Shown one piece after another: positions 49,101-60,300 of a stretch of DNA of 64,000 nt. This DNA is from Temnopleurus reevesii (lineage: Eukaryota; Echinodermata; Echinoidea; Temnopleuroida; Temnopleuridae). Made by a program: the position numbers and the translations under genes. The notes under the pieces are model-generated. The model searched no databases. It saw nothing but the letters and a program-made list of their open reading frames with translations, and had not been told where the DNA came from. Positions within the stretch are counted from its first letter, which is position 1; each line of letters starts with the position of its first letter. The stretch is taken from the NCBI GenBank assembly GCA_036244855.1, contig BQKZ01000469.1:2506-66505 (forward strand), read 5' to 3'.

Positions 49101-52100
49101 CTCTGTAAGTTATTGGAAGCCTGGAAATAATCTTTTTTATTGCTATGGGAAAAATATAAATCTATCTTACTCAATTGACTGCCATCTATAAATATTTTTC
49201 CTCAAGTTTCTCATCACATGGTGCATTTTCTTCTTGCTCTCGATTGGAAGTGACAGGCTGTTGACATCATTAGCATCTACATCTGTATACAAATATGATT
49301 GAAGAAAATAAATGATTAATGGAATATTATGTGATGAACATTTTTATCAGATACCTAATCATTGTCTCCTTCTTTTGTATAAGATATCATCTTTTCAGGC
49401 TACATCGTTACATTTTTCTAATGATAAATGTGAAGATTTTTGGACATCAGTAATTTCAAATGCTTGCTTCTTCTTTTAAAGCAAATCCTATCATATTAAT
49501 AGGATTCTAAAGACATTTTCAAAATGTCGCCCCTAAAGAAAAAAAATCAAAATCTAAGTGTATGAGCCAACATTGAAACAATTTTCATGAATACTAGGTA
49601 TCTATAACAGAAAAGATGCCAAATTTCTGGAATATGCATGATACAAATCAAAATGTGAATCACCAAATGGCTGTACCAAAATTTTTTCATGACAGAAAGC
49701 ATATCATACGTTCTCTCATGAGAAAATATTTAGTTTCCCTGTTTAGTGATTCACACTTTAATTTCCATATCCTAATACATTTTCAAGAAGGCTGGCATCT
49801 CTGTGCCAGTTTGGGGCCATTGTATTCCGAATCCCTGGATGGTGGCTTCCTACATGTAGGTGTGGCTAGAATTTGTAACTTTGACGGCCGGAAACATCAA
49901 ACTTTAGAGTGTTGAATATGGAAATTGCAAGATCCCATGTCCACCAGTGGACAAGATTAAGTGACATCATCAACCCACCTTCGAGTCCAATCTCATCTGA
50001 GAAGTGCTTAGCTGCTGTTCTCAACTCTGATTCTTCTACAGGTCTCTTACGGCTGTTCAGGTAGTTGGACAGTTTTGTAGCCTCTGGGATGAGATTTCGC
50101 ATGGTCAAACCTTGAAAATGCAAAGAGAAAATCATTATTGCTCACTACCGGCCACAATATTTCACTTACCTGTTATGACTATAAAATGCAGGACAATGGG
50201 ATCAGAGTGGGATCAGTGGACCACATCAGTTTCTATTGGTTTAAATGTTTGTAGTGATGACAAATACCAAAGGATTCTGACATGCATTGTACATCTTTAT
50301 TGACCAATCGTCTTTATTGCTTATCCATTCCTCCATACTGATATCAAAATATTGAAATGAGGAGAGTGCTCAGCACCAGATATTACAGAGGAAACTAAGT
50401 ACATAAAGATCATGGGGACCAAGATAATTTACTCTTTTAATAAAGTATTTGATAAATCATATATAATAAAGGAATTCCTAAATGAATCATTTGTGAACAA
50501 AGAAATTATTTTTGTTCAATTTTCCTACATAGCGTTTCCTACTCTCCTAGCCATTTCCTTCAACAAGGTCAACTAAATAAAAAAAAATGAATAATTATCT
50601 TACAAATCTACATTTTAAAAAATGTCAATATTCAATATCCAATACTATTCATATACCTGTTTTCACCATCAGGATGTGTTAAAATCTTAGTATAGACTAG
50701 TATAAAGGTTACGTTCAATTCTATACTGCAAAAGTGATGCAATGATTGAAAATAAATTCAAGTATCACTGTCTACTAAGGCCATAAATTTATTGATTTTG
50801 TTTATTTCCCTCAAGAAAAATTAAAACATTGGTATCATTTTTAAAGCCCAAGTATAGTTTTGGTAAAACCGAATATTTTTATCGCCAAATTTTGTCTTCA
50901 AATCTACTTAAAAAGAAACATGATATCATGAACATGTTGTACAAAAGATTGTACGAAAAATTAACAAGTTTTGGAAAAGTTATAACCTAAAGTGTGGAAA
51001 ATATTTTAGCGTCGTAGCCCCCGACGCGAATTCAATATTTTCTTTCTTGATAAAGGACAGCTTCTCATGAACAGAATTGGATAAAAATTTCAGAATTTAT
51101 TCTTTATGTATTCCTTTTTAGCATGCTTTAATAAAATCTTGGAAATAATTTTCTATATGCCCGATAAGAAGCAAAATATTGTTATAACCAAGAGAGGGCG
51201 CTAAATACGATTTAACGGTCAAATTCAAATTTTCAAAAGAATTCGCTCGTAGAAAAATATGCTATGATCTTGAAATGTGTATAGAAACTATATGTCATGG
51301 TATATATCCCCAACATTCACATTTCTTTAATCTTTACCAAAACTATACATGGGCTTTAAGGAAATGTTCACTGCACCTTCTAGGACTGATGATATGTTAC
51401 TAGAGAGCACTTCAGGGAGCTCTACAGGTTTTATATTTCGTACTCCAGCATGCCTGCGGCGAGTTGTTATTTCTGTATCCAAAGTCCAGTTGGTCCTGCT
51501 TTCTTTCGCTTCTACCTTCTCCTCATGAAGTGTCGATAAAACCTACAGGGATTGATAGAAAGTCTGGTTTATAATCTAATTTCGTACTGTTGCATAAGCA
51601 AATATTCTTGCGTACAGATATTTTTTCGATATCAGACCAGTTCAACACATTGGCATTTATTAACCTAGCTAACACTAAACTGACATAAGATTTTGTGGCA
51701 TTCTCTTGAAATAGTCCACCCCTCCATAGGCATAGCCGGGGACCTCATTGATCTCTATAGACTTTGAACACAACAAAAAAGACGAGCAAGAGACTAGAGA
51801 GGTGGCTTATTTCATGATTTTGCAGATTAAATAGTATAAGATTAATAAAGACTAAGTCTACGTTAACTGCATGAATGATGGTTGTGTGTGTCAATCACAA
51901 TACTATAGCTGAGCCTGAGGCCTGAGTCCCGAGTCCCAACAACAAGTGTCAAAGCTTCATTTGTTCAATTTGTTGGACCATACCTTGATCTAATAATGAC
52001 TGCTCCATGCAGTTTCGATCATCATACTCATAGTCATAGTACAATATGAAGTACTTCATTCCTCTGACACTTTTAAGTTTTAGGAGAAGATATTATTCAG

Positions 52101-54192
52101 AACCAGAATTTTATCAATATTTGTCAGAAAGGATGACAGATAGCACGATTTGGCCGAGGTTTTTGTGAAAAGAAATTTAAGAACTCATTTATAATCTTTC
52201 TTTTCATATATTAAGTGCCGTGGCCGTCGGTGCCCTACTAGACAGAAAAATCTGACTCTCTGAGTTTTTTTTTAACGATTTCTGACTTTTGGTGGTGCCC
52301 CCTCCAGAGAGTCAGAAAACGCCCCAATTCAGCGTGTAGTGCAGGTTGTTGAAGCTAAATAATGCACAGCGTCTATGGGAGTTGGGGTGCTGCCGCGCAC
52401 CATCACGAAAATTAGCTAGTAGGATCCATGAAAATATTAACTTAACTATGAATACGATCAAAAAATATATAAGTTTTCAGATTACCTTGAAGGTTTCCCC
52501 AAAAAACCTTGAAAATCTGTGTTTTCTGCATGAAAATCAGAGGGTATCACAACAACTTTTCGATTCTCGTTGAGTTTTACACGTACGAACGTCAGCCAAT
52601 CACAGTCGTCTTTCTATATATCAAATTAATATTCATAAGGTTAAGGTGACCGAGCTCGATACCTCAACACGATGGCGACGACAAAGTACATCGGTATCGT
52701 GATTTGCATACAATGAATATTCATAATCGATCGACTTTTTGAGGTCAAAGGTTAATGGTCAGCCAATCAGGGAAAGTCTTTTATTTTAAGTTCCATCGGA
52801 CTTGTTTTGAGACGGCGAGATCTGAAATTCCACGAATACTGCCCTAATATTTAATTTTTAGCATTCAAATAGAATAAAAGATACGTTTTTACATCTTTAT
52901 AACATTATCCCATGATTAAATTTTTTTTAATCGAAAAAATGGAGGTTTACACCATTTTTTATGATTTTTATCGTGATTTTTGGTGGCGACCACCATTTGC
53001 CAAGGGTATTTTGGGGCTTCATCACAGGCGTCTCTAGCGCCGTTAACGGTCTATTGAGGAAGGATGCGTAGCCAGGCGATAGCCTCAGCGGAGCAAATCC
53101 TGATCGAAATAGACCGGTTTTATCGGTCTAGTGCCCTACTTGCTATGTATGATGGGAGGTCCCACGTCTGCACATCTAAACTTTCAGCTTGAAAAAAGCA
53201 TGAAGTCAATGAATATCCAATTCAATTTTGATCTGATCTGATATTATCATAGACCGATAAAACGGGTCTATTTCGATCAGGATTTGCTTCGCTGAGGCTA
53301 TCGCCTGGCTATGCATCCTTCCTCAATATAGACCGATAAAACGGGTCTATTTCGATCAGGATTTGCTTCGCTGAGGCTATCGCCTGGCTACGCATCCTTC
53401 CTCAATAGACCGTTAACGCCGCTAGAGACGCCTGTGATGAAGATCAAAANNNNNNNNNNNNNNNNNNNNNNNNNNNNNNNNNNNNNNNNNNNNNNNNNNN
53501 NNNNNNNNNNNNNNNNNNNNNNNNNNNNNNNNNNNNNNNNNNNNNNNNNNNNNNNNNNNNNNNNNNNNNNNNNNNNNNNNNNNNNNNNNNNNNNNNNNNN
53601 NNNNNNNNNNNNNNNNNNNNNNNNNNNNNNNNNNNNNNNNNNNNNNNNNNNNNNNNNNNNNNNNNNNNNNNNNNNNNNNNNNNNNNNNNNNNNNNNNNNN
53701 NNNNNNNNNNNNNNNNNNNNNNNNNNNNNNNNNNNNNNNNNNNNNNNNNNNNNNNNNNNNNNNNNNNNNNNNNNNNNNNNNNNNNNNNNNNNNNNNNNNN
53801 NNNNNNNNNNNNNNNNNNNNNNNNNNNNNNNNNNNNNNNNNNNNNNNNNNNNNNNNNNNNNNNNNNNNNNNNNNNNNNNNNNNNNNNNNNNNNNNNNNNN
53901 NNNNNNNNNNNNNNNNNNNNNNNNNNNNNNNNNNNNNNNNNNNNNNNNNNNNNNNNNNNNNNNNNNNNNNNNNNNNNNNNNNNNNNNNNNNNNNNNNNNN
54001 NNNNNNNNNNNNNNNNNNNNNNNNNNNNNNNNNNNNNNNNNNNNNNNNNNNNNNNNNNNCAAAATAACGACATATGTTTCTCATTACCCTTTTCAATAGT
54101 ACTCTCCTATCCTTCCAACGCAATTCTTTCTGCAAGAAATGGTATCGAGATGCTGTCAAAACAGACACATTTTTGCACATGGAGGCTGCCAT
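42097..54192 (-). CDS. METTL17: Mitochondrial ribosome assembly methyltransferase-like protein METTL17 (12 exons)
   Basis: METTL17/Rsm22 acts in mitochondrial small-subunit ribosome assembly. Exons in reading order: 54192-54088, 51542-51377, 50110-49979, 49282-49171, 48666-48585, 48119-48046, 47452-47287, 46862-46686, 45866-45759, 44556-44385, 44003-43889, 42187-42097. They join in frame to 499 aa (human about 456). Exon 1 encodes a basic, acid-poor start (MAASMCKNVSVLTASR), a likely mitochondrial presequence. The methyltransferase motif I is LDFGSGVG (213-220), followed by WAAHSVWG. SAYSLLELPS and LIENG match the family. Cysteines 375, 381, 392 and 449/452 align with the [4Fe-4S] ligands reported for human METTL17. 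Exon 12 gives DLYGCARYTKWGDLLP, the conserved C-terminus. A TGA just past the exon 11 donor is spliced out. Gap 53450-54059 lies in intron 1. Confidence 0.92.
42931..43242. mobile_element. MITE with GGCCCGTATTnCGATA ends, copy 2
   Basis: Inverted ends GGCCCGTATTGCGATAGCG / CGCTATCGGAATACGGGCC, continuing inward through AACCCTGGTCTAAATC. About twice as long as copy 1 at 29903-30050. It lies in METTL17 intron 11. Confidence 0.8.
43540..43718 (-). pseudogene. Broken tandem copy of METTL17 exon 11
   Basis: This lies in intron 11, about 257 bp downstream of the real exon 11, and matches its second half plus intron flank (GAGACCGTAGCAAAACTAA vs GGAACCGTAACCAAACTAA). The donor GTGAGT has become CTGAGT, the first half has diverged, and the first cysteine of the C-x2-C pair is Trp (ICRLC to IWRLC). 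It cannot replace the real exon. Confidence 0.8.
44997..45075 (-). mobile_element. Degraded tRNA-derived SINE head
   Basis: On the minus strand, GGTTTGAATCTC resembles a B box and ATGATGTGGAGGCAACGG a weak A box, followed by the same CCCATGGC as in the SINE at 41775-42062. In METTL17 intron 9. Confidence 0.45.
45180..45700 (+). mobile_element. 5'-truncated LINE (3' end of reverse-transcriptase ORF)
   Basis: The frame from 45214 to the TAA at 45400-45402 reads HNYNTKNPDNYYI, then KYKGPSIWNSLPPDIKQ and SFKSKLKQSFLAHFD. This is the ORF2 C-terminal signature of non-LTR retrotransposons (GPxxWNSLPxxIK ... FKxxLK). A ~280-bp 3' UTR ends in a TTGAATAAACGCATTTGAA-type tail. It is antisense to METTL17 in intron 9. 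Confidence 0.8.
45945..46660. repeat. ~700-bp CAT/CAC (ATG/GTG) microsatellite
   Basis: Imperfect trinucleotide repeats of TCA, CAC and CAT fill most of METTL17 intron 8, with a local ~67-bp tandem unit (CTGACAACACCACATCATCT at about 46347 and again at 46431). The open frames within it are pure repeat translation. Confidence 0.9.
49617..49915. mobile_element. Possible foldback MITE in METTL17 intron 3
   Basis: It contains GAGAAAATATTTAGTTT and AAATTTCTGGAATATGCATGA, resembling the ends and core of the MITE at 61714-61899. The borders are uncertain. Confidence 0.35.
50841..51360. mobile_element. ~520-bp TIR element beside METTL17 exon 2
   Basis: The ends TTAAAGCCCAAGTATAG and CTATACATGGGCTTTAA are inverted repeats followed inward by TTTTGGTAAA / TTTACCAAAA. 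Its edge is only 16 bp from METTL17 exon 2 on the intron 2 side, so it nearly abuts the splice donor. Confidence 0.8.
53018..53449. repeat. Inverted and tandem repeat block ending at a sequence gap
   Basis: The left arm 53018-53130 (CATCACAGGCGTCTCTAGCG ... TTATCGGTCTA) is the reverse complement of 53329-53445. Part of the right arm (TAGACCGATAAAACGGGTC ... CATCCTTCCTCAATA) is present twice in tandem (53250-53328 and 53329-53407). The unknown bases start 4 bp after the arm. Confidence 0.8.
53450..54059. other. Sequence gap of 610 N
   Basis: Unknown sequence within METTL17 intron 1. Long frames reported across it are artefacts. Only the piece 54088-54192 beyond it is coding. Confidence 0.99.
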
Positions 54193-54370
54193 CTTTATTT
54201 TCTACTATCAAAATGGCTGGATGAATTTGATTGGATAAAAGTTTTATATTGTCCAATTGAAATCATTGTCTCATGCGATCGCACCATATGGGATGTTATA
54301 GACCACGCCCATTTATTATCTACTAATCTGTGAAGTGATTTTCGAACCGGGAATTAAGAGAACAATTGCA
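54193..54370. promoter_or_regulatory. Bidirectional promoter / 5' UTR region between METTL17 and MVD
   Basis: Only 178 bp separate the two start codons, which point away from each other, so both 5' UTRs and the core promoter must fit here or overlap the first exons. Visible motifs are two CCAAT boxes in opposite orientation (ATTGG at 54230-54234 and CCAAT at 54253-54257), a CACGCCC GC-box-like site near 54304, and AAnATGGC motifs of YY1 type at 54210-54219 and at the METTL17 start codon. There is no convincing TATA box. Factor names are inferred from motifs only. Confidence 0.65.
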
Positions 54371-57300
54371 ATGGAAATCGAGAAAACTGTGACTTGTAAA
54401 GCTCCGATAAATATAGCTGTCATCAAATATTGTAAGTAGACAAATCTTGAATCTTAGGTTATTGATGATATTTTTTCCTGTAAGGTTAAAGATAGGTAAT
54501 TGGGTATTTTTGTTGCTCAATCGAAAGCTAGATTTGACTTCCGAATAATGTCAGAGTTCTCAGCGGCCGACCCGACCCCGAGCGGCAACTAACAGCACGA
54601 TGCGCCCACTGCGCTGGGGATCGCTCGGCCATGAGTCCCGTAAGGATATTGGGAACTAGTTAGCTGTGCATGTTTAAGTTAGAGAATGACTTGTTTACCT
54701 TGTTTTACCTTGATGTTGGGCATAAAGTAAAACAGATTTATTTGCCCCTCTGAAACCTCATCCTTACTTGACTTAGTATGAGATGATGATTTTAATTATA
54801 AGAAAATTTGTGAGATCATTCATTGCTATAATCAGACCTAGGCAGACCCGGAGAATAGCGACCAGGGCCCCTTAACATAAAGGTTTGCGATTAATTGCTA
54901 ATCTGATAGCGATCGATATCAATCGCAAGTCTTTGGCAAATCTTGTTCTAAAGTTTGCAATTGATCGCAAAATCAAATAGCGATTAATCGCAAACCTTTA
55001 TGTTACGGGGCGTGCGTGGGTCATGTAAAAATTGCAAACATCGGCGGCAGAAGTCCAAAATACACACAGGTAACCATCCACAAAACAAGTCCAAAAGCGA
55101 CTTTTATTACATTTTATAAACAGAATAATGGTTTTAATATTATTGTCTTACCCCTTTCTTCAATATTTCAAGAAATCTTTTGAAAATTTAATCGATTTTG
55201 GTGTTAAAAAGTGTAAACTTGAGCCAACTTTACCAAATGTTTGTTGGTAAAATCTGGTGCAAAAATCATCACCAACGCACTACCGCACGCTTCCATAGGA
55301 TTGTACACAAATTGAATACATCGCGCACATCTGGTCGCTATTCTCCGGGTTTGCCCAGACCTATTAATCATGAAATAATCCATCCCTCCAGCTCCAGCTC
55401 CATAGACTTGCTTTTCATTTTATTTAGTCACCGGCTGGCGCGTTGGCGACTGGCGTTATAATCATATCAAACAAAGACATTGAAACGTTAGTTGTAACGT
55501 TACACAAAAAAAGGTATGCAAGGGAATAGAGAGGTGGCTTAATTATGATATATGCCAAATAATGATATAAGTTATATCACTATTTGGCAAAGACATTTTG
55601 TGTTTTTACTGTATCATCATGAGCATATATGGGGATTTATGTGACTTTGATAGCCCTTAATTAACTATACCTGAGGCATAATAATTTCAATGCCATGGTA
55701 AGTGAAGGTTAATCATTGCATGGAATATTTAACAAGGGAAGTCAATTGAGAAGCTGTTTTGTTTTTTCTTGGTTCCAAATACTTATTCAATTTCATATCA
55801 TCTTACAGAATTTAAGAGAATGATATATAATGTTAGACCCATACTTTATATAAACTACTAATTTAGAATACTTAATTTTTGCTGTTTCCTTAAATTTTAT
55901 CAGAATAATATGCTGTGCTTTAAGTTTAAACTAACGTTAGTTTGTAGAAATTATGATACATGCCTTTACAGTTGTTCATATCAGGGAGCATGCCGGGATA
56001 TATTTCAAGTACAAACCGGTGTGTGCATTGTTCACACTGCGCAAAATCACTTCAGTACTAGAAAATCTACCCATATTTGCTCTCTGATATGAACAATATT
56101 TTATGCACATTTAATTTTCTCTTTTTCTTGAAGGGGGCAAAAGAGATGAGAAGTTGATTCTTCCTGTTAATTCTTCGTTGAGTGCAACGCTCCACGTTGA
56201 TCAATTATGCACCACTACATCAATAGCTGGCAGCAAACACTTCAAGGAAGATCGGCTCTGGCTGAACGGCAAGTGAGTGTCAATTTCAGTTATATGACCA
56301 GCGTAGGTTCATTTCTGCTTTTTCAGGAAAAGGGTATATTTTCGTAGTACCATTTCAGGAAGATCCCTGAAATATCAATAAGAATGCACTGAGGATTGGA
56401 ATGTTATTTTATTACACAGAGCTTTTAATTATTTGGTTATTTCCTCACTCGTTGATAATATTGTTTGTGTGATATATTTCAATCGATTTCTAGTTCTTAT
56501 TTATTTGATCTATGTACTGAGCTCTACGTTTGTTTTCAAGATAAGAGCACATTATTCGGTTTTTACATCAATGGCATTCTATAAAGTAACTTTTCATTGA
56601 CCGTAAGCTTAATACATAATTCAGGCAAGCAAGTAAACTTTCTGATCACTTGCCAGTCAGGCAAAAGATTAAAAGAAATTTTGTAGGGGCCAGTGACAAA
56701 ATGAATAGTCTAGGTACATATTATAATTTGATTTGCGTTTTGTTTTCAGGGAAGAATCTTTGGACAACCCAAGGGTGAAAACCTGCTTGCAAGAGAGTAA
56801 GTTTGAGTTTTAATTTCTGTCTCATAGAAAAATATGAATATCTCAAGATTTTCATCCCTTTTAAATTTGATCAAAGAGAAGATGATAACACAATGTTTTC
56901 TAAATATTGAGTGATATGGCCCATGGCATAAGTGAATGAATCAATATATTCGTGATTGCATTTTTCAATATGAATTTGATACAGTGCAGAACTTGAGTGA
57001 TCTGTAAATACTTTATTGAAACAAGTTTTAGATTATAGCGATTAGAAATTGTTCAAAGTCCCCTCCTAATGAAATGATACAAGATTAGGGAATCTTGGGG
57101 TCAACATGAATGATCTTAGTTTCCAAATTTAATATCATGATGTTTGTCATACACAGAGGGTTCAGGTATATTTAGTTTTGTATAGTTTCATAGAAAGTGG
57201 TGAAATTATTTGCTTATTGTTTGTCCTTATTTTTTTCTTCAGGACAAAGGTAAACTCAATGAATAATTTGAAATCTCATATATTTCTATCCAGTGTATTT

Positions 57301-60300
57301 ATGAACTAGTAATAGATACAGTGTGTTCTGTCTGGCAAGCTGAAAGGGCGTACGACCTTTGATACATTTGTGTCAATGGTCAGTGTGTAAATATGTTCAA
57401 CGAAACATTATTTTTTATAAATATATTTAAAAAAAAAAAAAAAAAACTCACAAAAAACAAAAATACAAAAAAAACATATATAACATGTATGTGTGTATGT
57501 GTATAATGTATGTATACATGTATATAAATATATATACATTGTCATTAATTATTGTTGTGGCCTACATAAGTATAACGTAATAATAATAATAACAATAATA
57601 ATAATAATAATAATAATAAAATGATCAATATAATTTTGTGATCACTTAACCTTGATTGAAAGTTATCATTATGAATCTGATTATATTGCAATAAGGGTAC
57701 ATCAGGGTATAATATTATCTATCTGTACTTGAGTTAACTTACCTTANAAACGAAAGATATCAGATGAGGACTCCTGTCCTGATGACTGGAAGCTTCATAT
57801 CTGTTCTGAAAATAACTTTCCAACCGCGGCAGGGTTGGCATCATCAGCAGCTGGATACGCCTGCCTGGGTATGACAACTCCTTACTTTTTCATTAATTTT
57901 ATGCCTCTGTCCACCGAAGTGTTAAATTCTTCTTCACTTGAAGACCATAATAGCTTAGCCAACAAATTATTTGGATGCCCAAGATGGACTTTTTTAAAAA
58001 TAGCATCGGTTGGTCAGAATTCTTTTTTTTTAATTTCTTTTTAATTTTTGGAACAGATTTCTTGTAGAAAATAAGACTTAGAATTCAGAATGGAGTGAAA
58101 ATGACTGTCCATGTTACATTTGTAATGTTTTCCGATAATGTTGCTGTGATTTTTGTAAATTTGAGTGAAAAGCTAAGAGAGAAAGTTCAGGTCGGGATAT
58201 TTTCAGAGGGTCAGTCAGTCTTTGGCCGTATCCAAGCAATTCTATTTTTTGTGTAATATCAAATGTTTCCCAAATTGTATTTGCTCTCTACTTGTCTCAA
58301 TTTTGTACTTATTTCTGCTTGTTTATTTTCACTTTTTCACAGTTTGCCTTTGAACCCCTCCCTCCCTCTCCTCTCTGTACTTGCTTGTTTTACAATCTGT
58401 CTTTTCTCACTCCTTATCGTTTTCCTTCATTTCTCTTCTCATCTCACCCCTCTCTTTCTCCTCCCTCTCTCTTATACAGATTGTTGCTCTCAGCGTTTTT
58501 TTCATTCTGGAATTTAATATTTTAATGATTTATTGCACTACACACTTAGTGTACAATAAGAACTTATTATTTGAGTATAAGAGTTTCAATACATAATACA
58601 TATTCTCATTTGTGTATGAATAGCGACCTTTCTATTGCATTAGGAATTGGTTATTTCACAGGAATATTTCTACCATTTTTGTTCATACATTCAACCCACA
58701 ATAGGATACAGAATGACATTATTTATTGTGCTTTAATTTTATATATATTTAAATTTTATCAACAGTCGCCACCTTAGCTCAAGTCTACGGAGTCCAGGGC
58801 AATGTGTCAGACATAGCACGACAGGGCTCAGGCAGTGCTTGTAGAAGCATGTACGGAGGCTTCGTAGAGTGGCTGGCGGGGGAGTCTAACTGTGGTAGTG
58901 ATAGTGTTGCACAACAGGTGGTAGATGAGGACTACTGGCCCCAGATGAGGATTCTTATATTAGTGGTAAGTATTGATTCTTGCACAGTGATTGGCTAGAG
59001 AGTCTAGGGATTTTTTTTCCAATGATGAATAGACCCATTTAAAGTTATTTAATTATTACCCTCTTAAACATTGTAAAATAGCATGTATATTGTCAGTAAG
59101 AAGTGGGTTTGTTCCACTTATCATGCATTAAATAATCATTCTTTTCCTCTCTTTCAATTAAGTGAGTGACCAGAAGAAACTCACCAGTAGCACAACGGGC
59201 ATGCAGACTACTGTACAAACAAATGCAATCTTTCCGCAAATTGTTACATTTATCTATGGCCAAGCATATGGAGAAAATTTATTCAATTTTTTCAGTGATG
59301 AATGGATCCATTTAAATTTATTGAATTACAGTCGAACCTGCTTTAGCACCCATCTGTATAGAAAGACCGACTGTCCATTAAGACCACCTTTCTTGATTCC
59401 CTAGAATGCAAACTGCATGTGAAAGAACCTGTATAGAGACCACCTGCTGTTAAAGACCATTTTGTGTCTCAATAGGACGGTCTTTCTAGATAGGTTTGAC
59501 TGTATTACTCTCATAATCATTGTGAAATTGCATGTATGTTGTCATTTTTTTCTCTTTCAATTAGGTGAGTGACCAGAAGAAACACACCAGTAGCACAGCG
59601 GGCATGCAGACCACTGTACAAACTAGTGCACTCCTCCAACACAGAGTTACATTGGTACCGGACTATATGGAGACTATGAGGAATGCTATCAAGAACAGAG
59701 ATTACAGCACATTTGCAGAGCTTACCATGAAGGTAATTTGAGGAAATTATATTAGGTACAGATCCAGATATAGAATTATAACGGAGATGCAGTCATGTCA
59801 ATAATAGTGTCAGGAAAGAATATATTTGGAACGAAGTCCTTAATATAAAAAACAAATATCTATTTGCCAAGCTAATAAGGCAAATTAATTTATTCTTAGA
59901 TTATCATCAAGTAATAATATATAGACAAACATATGTTGGGTCAACACACAAATATAGATGCTGTTATAACTGGGTAGTGATATCACCCAGATGTATAAGG
60001 ATATTAGAGGAGCATTTGAGAATTGAAGTCACTCCCTCTTTGTGTTAGCTTTTGCATCGTTGGTAAAGTTCGTTAAAAATAGAACCAGATAGGGTAGATT
60101 ATTAATGAGATTTATCAATATTCAATCAACAATTTAGATTTAGAAATGTCTTCAATAACTAAAATTGTACGTCTATATTTGACACTTCTTGGTTCCATTG
60201 TTCAAAGGATCATGAATATCACTCATGTTATTACCTTTTGCATTTTTAATTGAATAATTCTTGCCTTATCCCAATTTATTTATAATAGGGCAGCAATCAG

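Noticed and set aside
53388..54192. Frames of 209-256 codons across the N gap
   Set aside because: Nearly all unknown bases. Only the 35-codon METTL17 exon 1 at its right end is real.
58263..58596. Leu/Ser/Pro-rich frames of 71-84 codons in MVD intron 4
   Set aside because: Three overlapping frames are open through a pyrimidine-rich intron stretch; no motif.
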